DNA from: Deltaproteobacteria bacterium
GTDB taxonomy: Bacteria > Myxococcota_A > Polyangia > Polyangiales > Polyangiaceae
DNA: 64,000 nucleotides
Assembly (NCBI GenBank): GCA_016218915.1
Contig: JACRCQ010000006.1
Location: forward strand, 1-64,000
Reading direction: 5' to 3'
Made by a program: the position numbers and the translations under genes. Numbering within the stretch: position 1 is the first letter of the stretch; the number at the start of each line of letters is the position of its first letter. Positions 8,287 to 16,237 of this stretch are shown in pieces. The notes beneath the pieces are model-generated. The model was not told the DNA's origin. It saw nothing but the letters and a program-made list of their open reading frames with translations, and ran no database searches.

Positions 8287-9984
8287 CTACTTGCACTGCG
8301 CGGCTTCGGCCTGGGAGGTGCCCGCAGCACCGATGGATGAAGCCGCATCGGCGATGCTGTGAGCACGCCTGCAGTCTTTTCGGAACCGCGCGTGCTGGGC
8401 GGCAGGTCCAGCATTGCGCGCAATGGCCTGGTGCGTCATCGGAGCCGTCTGGCCGCCGTTCTGGCAAGCCCGGTACATGTTGACCGCAGCCTCGATCTGC
8501 TCGCCCTGAGCCAGCTCCCGGGCCTTCTTGCAGGCTTCTTCACCCTGAGGACCACCCTTGCTCGGTGTCCCTGCGTCCGGTGTGGGGGCTGTCGTCTTCA
8601 CCGGCGCTGCGGTCTTTGCCGCGTCCGCCAGGTCCAACGTTGGAGGCGGTGGAGCCGAAGAGAGCGGCTCGATGGTCGTCACCGACGACGAGCTCGTGAG
8701 AGCGATCGGCCCTTCGTCGGATTCGCCCTTGCCAGCCTTCTTGATGACCACGACCAGGCCGACGACCACCAGGACGCTGAGAATCGCGATCAACCCGATG
8801 ATGATGGGCTTGTTGTTGCTCCCGCCCGTGGCCCGAGTCGGGGCCATGGGGGGCGGTTGGTACTGGGGCTGGACTGGGACTGCCATTCCGGCGGAAGTGG
8901 GCACTGGCGGCTGGGCCGCGCCCGGACCTGGGCCGTACTGGGGCGCGGCTTGCAGCAGTTCCATGGGGGGGGCGGCCATGGCCGCGGTTCCTGCGTGGGA
9001 CGCGGCAGAAGCCCGCACAGCACCGCCATCACTGCCTGCGAGCTCGCTCATGAACTCGGCCACAGCGGATTGTCGCTCGTCCTTGTTCTTGGACAGGGCC
9101 CTGAGGATCGCGGTCTTCATGCCGCCCGGGATGTTCGCTGCCGAGGCATTGACCTCGAACGGGCACGGCCGCTCGGTCAAGTGCTTGGTGGCCCATTCCC
9201 AGGGGGTTGCAGCTTCGAACGGAAGCTTGCCTGTGAGCATTTCATAGGCCATCACGCCCAGCGAATAGATGTCGCTTCGCGCGTCGAGCTCCTGGCCCTT
9301 GAACTGCTCCGGGCTCATGTACGGCGGGGTGCCGAGCACCATGCCCTGCTGGGTGAGCTTCTGCTCCTTCTTGGCATCGGTTGCGTCCTTGCGGGCCGCG
9401 ATGCCGAAGTCGAGCACCTTGACGAAGTCCTCTTCGCCGGCTCGCGTGATCAGGATCACGTTCTCAGGCTTGAGATCGCGGTGGACGATGCCTTTTTTGT
9501 GGGCCTCGGCCAAGGAGCCGCAGATCTGCTTCATGATGTGCTCGACCCGGCCAGATTCCAGGGCGCCTTGGGTCTCGAGGATCTTGGCGATCGACGGCCC
9601 CTCGAGGAACTCCATGGCGATGAACAGGGTGCCATCGTTGGTCTGGCCGAAGTCGAAGAACTGGATCGTGTTCGGATGCTCGAGCTCGGCGACCGTGCCG
9701 CACTCCCGGTTGAAGCGGGCGACGATCTGGGGATCGCGAGAAAGGTCTGGGTGCAGGGTCTTGATGGCCACCTTGCGCGTGGTGGTACCCATCTGCTGCT
9801 CGCCTTCGTAGACGCGGCCCATGCCGCCTTCGCCGATCATGCGCTTGATGCGGAAGGTGTTCTTGATCACCTGCCCGAGGAGCGGATCGGCTTCGACCGA
9901 GTCGGCAACAGGCAAGAGGGCGCCGCATTTTGCACAGAAACGAGCATTATCAATGTTGGGTGTATGACAACTCGAACATTCCAT
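8287..9984 (-). CDS. membrane Ser/Thr kinase with zinc ribbon
   Basis: A 565-residue transmembrane Hanks-type kinase. It starts with a zinc ribbon (Cys 3, 6, 17, 20). The kinase domain is at about 43-315, with [11 protein letters not shown], Lys75 in VAIK, HRD (Asp170), DFG (Asp192) and SPEQ. A Pro/Gln/Ala-rich linker leads to one membrane segment (about 393-415), and the 150-residue C-terminus has a Pro/Thr/Ala stretch and a short Cys-containing region near the end that is predicted to be outside the cytoplasm. All catalytic residues look intact. Signal and targets cannot be read from the sequence. It is divergent from the small basic gene at 10202. Confidence 0.92.
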   Translation of the reverse strand: MECSSCHTPNIDNARFCAKCGALLPVADSVEADPLLGQVIKNTFRIKRMIGEGGMGRVYEGEQQMGTTTRKVAIKTLHPDLSRDPQIVARFNRECGTVAELEHPNTIQFFDFGQTNDGTLFIAMEFLEGPSIAKILETQGALESGRVEHIMKQICGSLAEAHKKGIVHRDLKPENVILITRAGEEDFVKVLDFGIAARKDATDAKKEQKLTQQGMVLGTPPYMSPEQFKGQELDARSDIYSLGVMAYEMLTGKLPFEAATPWEWATKHLTERPCPFEVNASAANIPGGMKTAILRALSKNKDERQSAVAEFMSELAGSDGGAVRASAASHAGTAAMAAPPMELLQAAPQYGPGPGAAQPPVPTSAGMAVPVQPQYQPPPMAPTRATGGSNNKPIIIGLIAILSVLVVVGLVVVIKKAGKGESDEGPIALTSSSSVTTIEPLSSAPPPPTLDLADAAKTAAPVKTTAPTPDAGTPSKGGPQGEEACKKARELAQGEQIEAAVNMYRACQNGGQTAPMTHQAIARNAGPAAQHARFRKDCRRAHSIADAASSIGAAGTSQAEAAQCK

Positions 9985-10143
9985 GGCAATCGGCCCCGGT
10001 CGCTAAGGGGAACGCGGTTCCCTCGAGCTTGTTATCAGACGGACCCAGGCAGCGGTTCTTGGCTGCGCGGCGCAGACCTGCAGCGGCGGCCATCATAGGT
10101 TGCCCTGGACCGTCGGGCTAGTCTTTCGGCAAGGGGATCGCCC

Positions 10144-10172
10144 TTGATCATCGGCCCCGGGTCGACTAGGTT
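10144..10172 (+). promoter_or_regulatory. sigma-70-like promoter for the 41-residue gene
   Basis: TTGATC (10144-10149) and TAGGTT (10167-10172) are separated by 17 bases. A transcription start near 10179 would leave a short leader carrying AGGAG, ten bases before the ATG at 10202. The same layout (TTGACC, 17 bases, TAGGCT) precedes trxA in this window. Confidence 0.55.
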
Positions 10173-10201
10173 CCACTCCCCTTTTTCAGGAGTCTGCATC
10201 G

Positions 10202-10327
10202 ATGTTCCTCATGCTCTCCAAGAAGCCGCGCCGAAGCGACCGGACCCGTACCAACCGTTTTCGCGCAAGGATCAAGGCGAAGTTCAAGGCGCGTCGCGCG
10301 CGCCTGTACCAGGTGGGCAAGCGCTAG
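10202..10327 (+). CDS. 41-residue highly basic protein
   Basis: ATG at 10202 with AGGAG ten bases upstream, and TAG at 10325-10327. The 41-residue product begins MFLMLSKKPRRSD and ends YQVGKR. By my count 17 of 41 residues are Arg or Lys, with no acidic residue except one Asp. There is no signal peptide or hydrophobic core. The composition is that of a nucleic-acid or ribosome-binding peptide, but I do not recognise the family. A recognisable promoter lies just upstream. It lies between a divergent kinase gene and a convergent Pro-rich gene. A second ATG four codons in is possible but lies further from the ribosome site. Confidence 0.6.
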   Translation: MFLMLSKKPRRSDRTRTNRFRARIKAKFKARRARLYQVGKR

Positions 10328-10398
10328 CTCCTGCTCCCAGGGCCTCTGCAGCAGGCCTCTGCCGCTCTTCGGCTTCCCTTTGTCCGATCCCTGCCCTG

Positions 10399-11955
10399 TC
10401 AGCCCTTGATCACGGGCTTGAGCACAGCCTTGCCGTTCTTGATCACCACGTCGAAGTCGATGTCCTTGCCAGCGTGCTTGCCCTTGAGCTTCTCGGCAGA
10501 CGCGCGGAGCATCTCTGCCAGCCCGTTTTCCGTGATCGTCGAGGTCGATTCCTTGCACGCCCGTCGAGCCTGGACATAGCTCTCGTAGAGCTGCCGGACG
10601 CGTGTCGCCGCGATCCCTGGCACCACGGCCGCGGGTTGTGCCGAGCTCCTCGTCGGCGTCGGCTCTGCCCTGGGCGCACCGGCTTGAGGCGCAGGCGCTG
10701 CGGCCCGGGGAGCAGCAGGCTGAGGACGCTCCACCGGCCTTGGCGCAGGCGCCACAGGTGACGGCCTTGGCGCAGGCGCCACCGGGGATGGCCTGGGCGC
10801 AGGCGCGAGTTGCAGCGGGGGAACGACGCCTGGAGTGCGCGGTGCTGCCCCTTGCGGTGACGATGGAGGCTGCTGGCGAGGCGGCGGAGATGGCTGCGTC
10901 GGCAACGGCGGAGATGGCTGCGTCGGCAACGGCGGAGATGGCTGCGTCGGCAACGGCGGAGATGGCTGCGTCGGCTGCGGCACGGTACCGGCGGGTCTGG
11001 CCGCGGTGGGAAAGGGCTGCGATGGGCGGCTCGGCTGCGGCGTGGGCTCTGGGCCCTTTTGCCTCGGCGTGGGCTCTGGGGCCTTGTGCCTCGGCGTGGG
11101 CTCTGGGGCCTTCTGCACAGAGGGGGCTTTGCGAACCGGCGCAGCGAGCGCAGAGATCAGCGCAGGCTTCTGGGGCGGAGGGCTCGCGACAGGGGGCAGA
11201 GGCGCGCGTACGGCACCGGATGGGAACGACGGAGGATCGGAAGGGGGCGGAGAGGGATCCGTACCGAACGCGGGCAGCCGTGGCGATGTCTGCTCATCCT
11301 CGCCAGAATACGGCTGCGGTACAGGCTGCGAGGGAAGGCGCGGGCGGAAGGGTGTCTTCGTGCGCTGGACGGGATGAGCTGGCTCTTGGATGTCGAGCAT
11401 TCCGAAGTCGGGCGCAGAGGTCATGACGTCCGAGGGCTCGTGCTCGATCCTGCCGAAGTCGAACGCATGCGAGGCGCCTGCTGCCGGATGCACCGCGGAC
11501 TCCTGGTCGGAATCGAAGTCGTCGATCTCGACGTCGATCTCCTCATCCTCGTACGACGCTCGCCCCTTCGGTCCGGCGCCGTCGGCGTCGGTCGTACGCT
11601 CGATCATCTTGCCGAATCGTTTGCGCGCTTGGATCGTGAGCGCTTCGGTGCCGAATCGATTGGCGACCTTGCGCAGGTCGCGCTTGTACGTCCCGGCTTC
11701 GATCTCGCGTGTGATGCGCTGCCAGTACTGCTGGTAGGTGTTGTAGCGCTGGATGATCATGTTGAGCTTGAAGCGCAACCCGGTGTTGCGGATCTGCTCG
11801 CGACGAAGCACCCAGAGGCGTCGGTCGCAATCCTTGCGCGGCACCGTGGGCTCGATCTTCTCGAGGCCCATGAAGTACTGCTCGTAGAGCGCGCGAAGGC
11901 GTTCCACGCGCTCTCCAAGCTCGTCTACGAGCACCTCGATCTCGGCAGTCTCCAC
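10399..11955 (-). CDS. Pro-rich protein with conserved ends (MXAN_5187-like C-terminus)
   Basis: 518 residues with three parts. The N-terminal 125 residues are helical and charged, containing YFMGLEKIEPTVPRKDCDRR and a QRYNTYQQYWQRI stretch. Residues 125-440 are disordered, acidic and then extremely Pro-rich, with internal repeats PTQPSPPL, KAPEPTPR and APAPRPSPV. The last 75 residues (from ATRVRQLYESYVQARR to DFDVVIKNGKAVLKP) form a compact domain resembling the C-terminal domain named after Myxococcus xanthus MXAN_5187; this match is from memory. Cytoplasmic, no signal peptide. The downstream end converges on the 41-residue gene. Molecular role unknown. Confidence 0.75.
   Translation of the reverse strand: METAEIEVLVDELGERVERLRALYEQYFMGLEKIEPTVPRKDCDRRLWVLRREQIRNTGLRFKLNMIIQRYNTYQQYWQRITREIEAGTYKRDLRKVANRFGTEALTIQARKRFGKMIERTTDADGAGPKGRASYEDEEIDVEIDDFDSDQESAVHPAAGASHAFDFGRIEHEPSDVMTSAPDFGMLDIQEPAHPVQRTKTPFRPRLPSQPVPQPYSGEDEQTSPRLPAFGTDPSPPPSDPPSFPSGAVRAPLPPVASPPPQKPALISALAAPVRKAPSVQKAPEPTPRHKAPEPTPRQKGPEPTPQPSRPSQPFPTAARPAGTVPQPTQPSPPLPTQPSPPLPTQPSPPLPTQPSPPPRQQPPSSPQGAAPRTPGVVPPLQLAPAPRPSPVAPAPRPSPVAPAPRPVERPQPAAPRAAAPAPQAGAPRAEPTPTRSSAQPAAVVPGIAATRVRQLYESYVQARRACKESTSTITENGLAEMLRASAEKLKGKHAGKDIDFDVVIKNGKAVLKPVIKG
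10889..10980. repeat. 24-bp in-frame tandem repeat in Pro-rich gene
   Basis: Three identical 24-bp units start at 10889, 10913 and 10937, followed by a partial fourth at 10961. The unit starts GATGGCTGCG on the plus strand. On the coding (minus) strand each unit encodes PTQPSPPL. The length is a multiple of three, so copy-number change would keep the frame. Confidence 0.85.
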
Positions 11956-11992
11956 GGCTACTGGCGATCCTTGGGAGGCAAGGCTCCTGCGG

Positions 11993-12778
11993 TCAGAGCG
12001 GAGTGACCCGGAGGTTGTCGAAACACACCGGAACCTCCCAGTCGTTGAATCCGAAACGGTCGTGTCCAGGTCCTGACATCGGCTGCTTGTCCTCGAGACG
12101 ATGGATCAGGACTCCGTCCACCCACCACTGAATGGTCTTGCCGTCGCTGCGCTCCACCTTGAAACCGTAGGAACGGCCAGCAACGACGGGCTTTTCGCGT
12201 TCCTCGACGCTGTCCGCGGACAGAGGGACCTGCAGCCGGTCCGGCGCATGCTCGTCGATGCGAGCCAGAACGTGGAACGTGTTCTTCCAACCCCCGAAGA
12301 TGGTCAGGTAGCTGGTGGCATTCGTGTAGGACGCCTGGGTGGCGCCGCTGCGGCCATCGCCCCAGAACTCGGCCTTCAGATCCCCATCCGGCGAAGAGCT
12401 CACGGCTTCGAACTCGATGCGCGCATTGACGGGCAGCGTGCGGTTCAGCCACACGCCCCGGTTGCGAACCGATTTTCCGCACAGCTTGCCGTCGCGGACC
12501 TCCCAGTTGCTCGTGAGCGGATACCAGTCCGGCCCGAGCACGGTCCGATCGAACTTGTCTTCGAAGGGTGCTGTCAGCATCGGGGCTGGGGGCATCGAAG
12601 CTGCGGGCTTGGGTGGCGTGGGCTTGGTCGGCTTGCGCGGCTCGGTCGTCGTTGCCGTTGCTCCCGCGTCGCCCTTGGCAGGAGGGCCGTTGGGAACGCA
12701 CGCTGCGCAGACAGTGGCAAGCAGGACAGCCGATGCGGCCGTTGACAACCCAAGGTCGATTCGATTCGCAGGAAGCAC
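11993..12778 (-). CDS. lipoprotein with concanavalin-A-like (LamG/DUF1080-type) domain
   Basis: About 261 residues from a GTG at 12778. The N-terminal LSTAASAVLLATVCAAC is a lipoprotein signal with a Cys-rich lipobox. A Lys/Pro/Thr-rich linker leads to a beta-rich domain from about residue 70: FEDKFDRTVLGPDWYP, WEVRDGKLCG, ARIEFEA, and ending FGFNDWEVPVCFDNLRV. This is the usual pattern of jelly-roll lectin-like folds. No catalytic residues can be assigned. The frame continues open upstream but would overlap the divergent gene at 12855, so the later start is preferred; it lacks an obvious ribosome site. It is 37 bases upstream of the Pro-rich gene on the same strand. Confidence 0.7.
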   Translation of the reverse strand: MLPANRIDLGLSTAASAVLLATVCAACVPNGPPAKGDAGATATTTEPRKPTKPTPPKPAASMPPAPMLTAPFEDKFDRTVLGPDWYPLTSNWEVRDGKLCGKSVRNRGVWLNRTLPVNARIEFEAVSSSPDGDLKAEFWGDGRSGATQASYTNATSYLTIFGGWKNTFHVLARIDEHAPDRLQVPLSADSVEEREKPVVAGRSYGFKVERSDGKTIQWWVDGVLIHRLEDKQPMSGPGHDRFGFNDWEVPVCFDNLRVTPL

Positions 12779-12854
12779 GGGGGCATCGTAGCACACGGCC
12801 CCGGCGCGATGGACGGGCTTGCGCCCTGCCGACGGCATGGTCATCCTTCCGGGC

Positions 12855-13214
12855 ATGGACGACGAACGGAAACCGAAAGAGGATCTCAAAGAGGGCCTGG
12901 GGCTGATCTTCCGCGCAGCCAAGGGCGCCGTGAAGCAGGTCGACATCGGCAAGATCGACAAGGAGCTCGACAAGGCGCTCACCTCGGTCGGTCGCGTGAT
13001 GACCAACGTCGGCCGCGTGGTGGGCGACGAGATCAATCGGATGGCGAACAACCCGCCCTGGCAGAAGGGTCAGGAGCCGGGCGCCGCCGAAGCCCCCAAG
13101 GGCGAAGCCGGGGCCTCGCCGGACAAGAAGGCCGACGACGACAAGAAGGAAGGCGAAGGGAAGGTCCACGCAAGCGACACCCCGTCGGGCAGCAAGGACA
13201 ACGGCGCCAGCTGA
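12855..13214 (+). CDS. hypothetical charged helical protein
   Basis: 119 residues starting MDDERKPKEDLKEG. The first 80 residues are predicted amphipathic helix with regularly spaced hydrophobics (LGLIFRAAKGAV, IDKELDKALTSVGRVM), and the last 40 are a Lys/Asp/Glu/Gly-rich tail. No signal peptide and no family recognised. An in-frame ATG at 12837 would add six residues; neither start has a strong ribosome site. It is divergent from the lipoprotein gene and convergent with the diguanylate cyclase gene. Confidence 0.6.
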   Translation: MDDERKPKEDLKEGLGLIFRAAKGAVKQVDIGKIDKELDKALTSVGRVMTNVGRVVGDEINRMANNPPWQKGQEPGAAEAPKGEAGASPDKKADDDKKEGEGKVHASDTPSGSKDNGAS

Positions 13215-13250
13215 CACACTGCGTAGGGCGAGCCCCAGACGCTCGAACCG

Positions 13251-15395
13251 CTAGGCAGCGCGAAGCCGTCGGGGCGACCAGGCCGTCACCTTGTTGCGCC
13301 CGGAACGCTTCGAGATGTACAGCGCCTCGTCCGAGGCCTTGAACAGGGTCTCCCAATCGCGACCCGCCTCTGGGAAGGTGGAGATCCCGATCGAGCAGGT
13401 CACGTTGAACGGCCCTTTGGGCGTGTGGAACGTGGTCTTCTGCAGCTCCTCGCGGACGCGCTCTGCCATCAGCGTGGCACCTTCCGTGTCCGTCTCCTCG
13501 CAAAGCACCACGAATTCCTCGCCGCCGAACCGCGCTACCACGTCCGTGGCGCGCTTGGTCTTTCGCAGAATCGCCCCGAGCCCCTTGAGCACCTGATCGC
13601 CGATGTCGTGCCCATAGGTGTCGTTGACGTTCTTGAAGTGATCGAGGTCGATGGTCATCACGCTGAGCTTGCGTGAGAAGCGCACGGCTGCAGCAATCTT
13701 CGACTGGACCATGTCGAGCAGCGCGCGCTTGTTGTACAGCCCTGTCAGCCCGTCGCTCGTGGCAAGCTCCTCCAGCCGCTTGACCATGCGTGCGTTCGAC
13801 AGCGACACCGCCACATGGCTTGCCAGCACTTCGAGCGTGGGGCGCACGGAGTCGCCGAACGCGCCGCGTCGCTTGGCCCCCAGCACGAGGGTGCCCAGGG
13901 CTCGATCGCCGACCAGCAGCGGCAGCACCAGCATGGATGGCAGCTGCGGCGGATGCGCGCGCGCTGTGAAGATCACCTGGTGCGCCGAGTCGAACTCCCC
14001 CTTGTACGGCAGGGGATAGCGATTCTGCACGACCATGGACACGAGCCCGGCGTTGTGCCGATAGCGCACGCCCACCAGAGCGTCCGCGCCCTCGCCGCTG
14101 ACCGCCCGTATCTCGTGCGTTCGCTTGGTCTCGTCGAAGATCGTGATCGCGGCAAAGTCGAACGCGGCAATCTCCCGGGCCGATCGCACGCTGGCCTCCA
14201 CCACGTCACGCTCGCTCATGGCAGCGCCCAGAGAGCGCGCCGCCCGGTACAGCTTGCCCTGCTCGACCTTGGCGCGCTCCAGCTGCACGAACACCCGCTC
14301 GTTCTGGATCGCCCGCAAGACGTAGCGCGTGGCGGCCACGAGCAGCTCCTGCTCGCCTTCCCCGAACGGCTCGTCCTCGGTCCGATCCACCACGAGGATC
14401 CCGCGTACGTGCTCCTGCTCCATCACGGGGATCGCAGCCACGACCCGCACCGGACATGCGCCGGGATAGTAGGGCAGACGATACGAGGCCTTGAGACCGG
14501 TGAGGTGCACGAACTCGCGCTCAGCCACCACCGCTCCGAATACGCCGTCTCCGACCTGGAACGGACCCTCGGACAGCTCGTCGGTCTCTGACGTCATCTC
14601 GCTGATCCGAAGATGCGTGCCCGTGTCCGTGAGCCACAGCAGCATGGCCGTGTGCAGGCCCATCGACCTGCGCAGCAGCTGCAAAGCGAAGAACACCGCC
14701 TGGTGGATCTCCTCGACGCTCGATCGGACCAGCCGGCTCGGATCGTCGTCGCTCAGGGGCGCTGAGGCGGCTTGCGGCGCCGTGCGCCTCGTGGCGCTCA
14801 GCAGACGGTACGACCTCGCAGCGTCGTGCATGCGCTCGATCTCGGCCTGCACCCGCGTGCGCGAGTGCGAGCGGATGCGCGCCACTTCGACGCGCAGCAC
14901 GGCCATGGCGAGAATCGAGAAGGTTGCGGCGAATCCGCCGTGCACCACCAGCGGCACCACCGAGCTCTCGCCGTGGGCAACGAAGCGAATCGCAGCCTCG
15001 AGCGTGACCACGGTGCCTACGATCACAGCCGTCGCAGAAGGGGCGGCCAGAACCGACGCCACCACGCAAAGGACGTAGACCAGCGGCCAGGTCGAGCCGT
15101 CCAGCCCGCCATCGACCGCGTGGATCGCCCCCATGACTCCGACCGCCAGCAGCATGCCCAGCTCGGCGTCGAGCAGGGCGCTCGTCTCCACTGCGTCGCT
15201 CTGACGCAGGCGTCGGCGCAGCGACGCGAGAAGCACGAGCGCGTAGAGCACGATGAGCGGCCAGCGCCACCTTGCTTCGAGGTGGAGGGTCAGATCGGTG
15301 ACGAGCGCACCACCGAAGGCCAACGCCAGGCTGACCCAGATGAGCTTCCGGGTCGCCGCTCTCATGGAGAGCATTGAACGCACGAGGTCGTCCAT
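13251..15395 (-). CDS. membrane diguanylate cyclase with two GAF domains
   Basis: About 714 residues. The N-terminal 190 residues hold several membrane segments. Two GAF-type sensory regions follow (about 245-395 and 400-540), then a GGDEF domain (about 545-705). The active site is GGEEF (Glu in the third position, active in the family), preceded at the correct distance by an RxxD product-inhibition site (RATD, five residues before). ATSDGLTGLYNKR and IDLDHFKNVND are also present. The protein should make cyclic di-GMP from GTP and be feedback-limited. The ATG at 15395 was chosen; an ATG at 15470 would add 25 residues and nearly abut the divergent gene's upstream region. The MshEN-type protein at 29419 is a possible reader. 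Confidence 0.9.
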   Translation of the reverse strand: MDDLVRSMLSMRAATRKLIWVSLALAFGGALVTDLTLHLEARWRWPLIVLYALVLLASLRRRLRQSDAVETSALLDAELGMLLAVGVMGAIHAVDGGLDGSTWPLVYVLCVVASVLAAPSATAVIVGTVVTLEAAIRFVAHGESSVVPLVVHGGFAATFSILAMAVLRVEVARIRSHSRTRVQAEIERMHDAARSYRLLSATRRTAPQAASAPLSDDDPSRLVRSSVEEIHQAVFFALQLLRRSMGLHTAMLLWLTDTGTHLRISEMTSETDELSEGPFQVGDGVFGAVVAEREFVHLTGLKASYRLPYYPGACPVRVVAAIPVMEQEHVRGILVVDRTEDEPFGEGEQELLVAATRYVLRAIQNERVFVQLERAKVEQGKLYRAARSLGAAMSERDVVEASVRSAREIAAFDFAAITIFDETKRTHEIRAVSGEGADALVGVRYRHNAGLVSMVVQNRYPLPYKGEFDSAHQVIFTARAHPPQLPSMLVLPLLVGDRALGTLVLGAKRRGAFGDSVRPTLEVLASHVAVSLSNARMVKRLEELATSDGLTGLYNKRALLDMVQSKIAAAVRFSRKLSVMTIDLDHFKNVNDTYGHDIGDQVLKGLGAILRKTKRATDVVARFGGEEFVVLCEETDTEGATLMAERVREELQKTTFHTPKGPFNVTCSIGISTFPEAGRDWETLFKASDEALYISKRSGRNKVTAWSPRRLRAA

Positions 15396-15476
15396 TGAAG
15401 ATGGCAGGTGATTACCAGCTGCGTTTGGATCAGGCCCACTTTCTGGATGCAGTTCGACGCATAGCGACATTGCAGG

Positions 15477-15514
15477 TTGACGGGGGGTCGGTTTCAGTTA
15501 CGAATATTCGAAAC
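15477..15514. promoter_or_regulatory. possible promoter/operator between divergent genes
   Basis: TTGACG at 15477-15482 could be a -35 box for the gene at 15537. The perfect palindrome CGAATATTCG (15501-15510) sits where a -10 box would be, in an AT-rich patch, and is flanked by GTTTC (15491) and GAAAC (15510). No convincing -10 hexamer is visible, so this is only a candidate control region. Confidence 0.3.
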
Positions 15515-15536
15515 ACCCGACCATCAGGGGAGCATC

Positions 15537-16058
15537 GTGGGCGTACTCAAGAGTGTGGAGCAGGGCTGGTCGCTTCTGCGCATCATTGCGCAAAGCGAAG
15601 CTGTGAAGGACGCGCGGGATCGCGTTCTGAACCGGATCGCCGAGCAGGCCGAGCGAATCTCCCAGAGCGGATTGGTGCCCCGAGTCATCTCCGCGCCTGC
15701 GGAGATCGTGGCGGAGCTGATCGCACGACGCCCTGCCAAGCCGGTCGAGACGTCGGCGGAGGTCGAGGCAGCGGCTGAGCAGGAGCCCCGCGCCGCCGCC
15801 CCGGCAGATGCGCCGCAGGACGAAGAGCCGGTCCGCACACCTGCGCCAGAGGTCGAGCCAGCCCCGCAGCAACCGGAGAGGGTGGTTGCGCCGCCTGAGC
15901 CCAAGCCGGCGGACAAGCGTCAGAAGCCCGCGTCTTCCGGCAAGAAGGCCGCGGCGAAAGGCGCCGGAGCGCAGTCCAAGCCCGCTGCTGCCAAGACCCC
16001 CAAGAAACCGAAGGGCGGATCGAAAAAAGTTCGGGACAAGGCAGGCGACCTGAAGTAA
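15537..16058 (+). CDS. hypothetical protein with Lys/Ala/Pro-rich tail
   Basis: 173 residues from a GTG at 15537 with GGGGAG a few bases upstream. Residues 1-65 are helical (LKSVEQGWSLLRIIAQSEAV, VLNRIAEQAERI). The rest is low-complexity, acidic and Pro-rich, then strongly basic with KKAAAKGAG and KTPKKPKGGSKK, similar in composition to histone-H1-like tails. No signal peptide or known family recognised. The basic tail suggests nucleic-acid contact, which is inference only. It lies directly upstream of tRNA-Ala on the same strand. Confidence 0.7.
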   Translation: MGVLKSVEQGWSLLRIIAQSEAVKDARDRVLNRIAEQAERISQSGLVPRVISAPAEIVAELIARRPAKPVETSAEVEAAAEQEPRAAAPADAPQDEEPVRTPAPEVEPAPQQPERVVAPPEPKPADKRQKPASSGKKAAAKGAGAQSKPAAAKTPKKPKGGSKKVRDKAGDLK

Positions 16059-16108
16059 CTTTTCGCTCCCCTGTCGGCAGCCCTTGCTGCTCGAAAGGGT
16101 CGTTCCCC

Positions 16109-16181
16109 GGGGCTGTAGCTCATTTGGGAGAGCGTCTGACTGGCAGTCAGAAGGTAGAGAGTTCGATTCTCTTCAGCTCCA
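16109..16181 (+). tRNA. tRNA-Ala (anticodon GGC)
   Basis: 73 nt without an encoded CCA end. The acceptor stem GGGGCTG pairs with CAGCTCC and contains the G3-U70 wobble pair that identifies alanine tRNAs; discriminator A at 16181. The D-arm begins TAGCTCA, the anticodon stem is TCTGA/TCAGA with loop CTGGCAG (anticodon GGC, reading GCC and GCU), and the T-arm holds GTTCGATTC. The last two bases of the anticodon arm and T-stem pair normally. Confidence 0.96.
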
Positions 16182-16184
16182 CGA

Positions 16185-16217
16185 AACGGCGCGACAAGGT
16201 CGCGCCGTTCGCTTTTT
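16185..16217 (+). terminator. intrinsic terminator after tRNA-Ala
   Basis: A perfect 11-bp stem, AACGGCGCGAC with GTCGCGCCGTT, closes a 3-base loop and is followed by CGC and five T. It lies four bases after the tRNA and 21 bases from the stop of the convergent OmpA-family gene. The T-run orientation serves the plus strand. Confidence 0.92.
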
Positions 16218-16237
16218 GTGCGAGCGCGTGGCGCGCC

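Noticed and set aside
8359..10098. 579-codon plus-strand open frame opposite the zinc-ribbon kinase
   Set aside because: The minus strand has a full kinase with catalytic motifs; the plus frame has no domain and biased composition.
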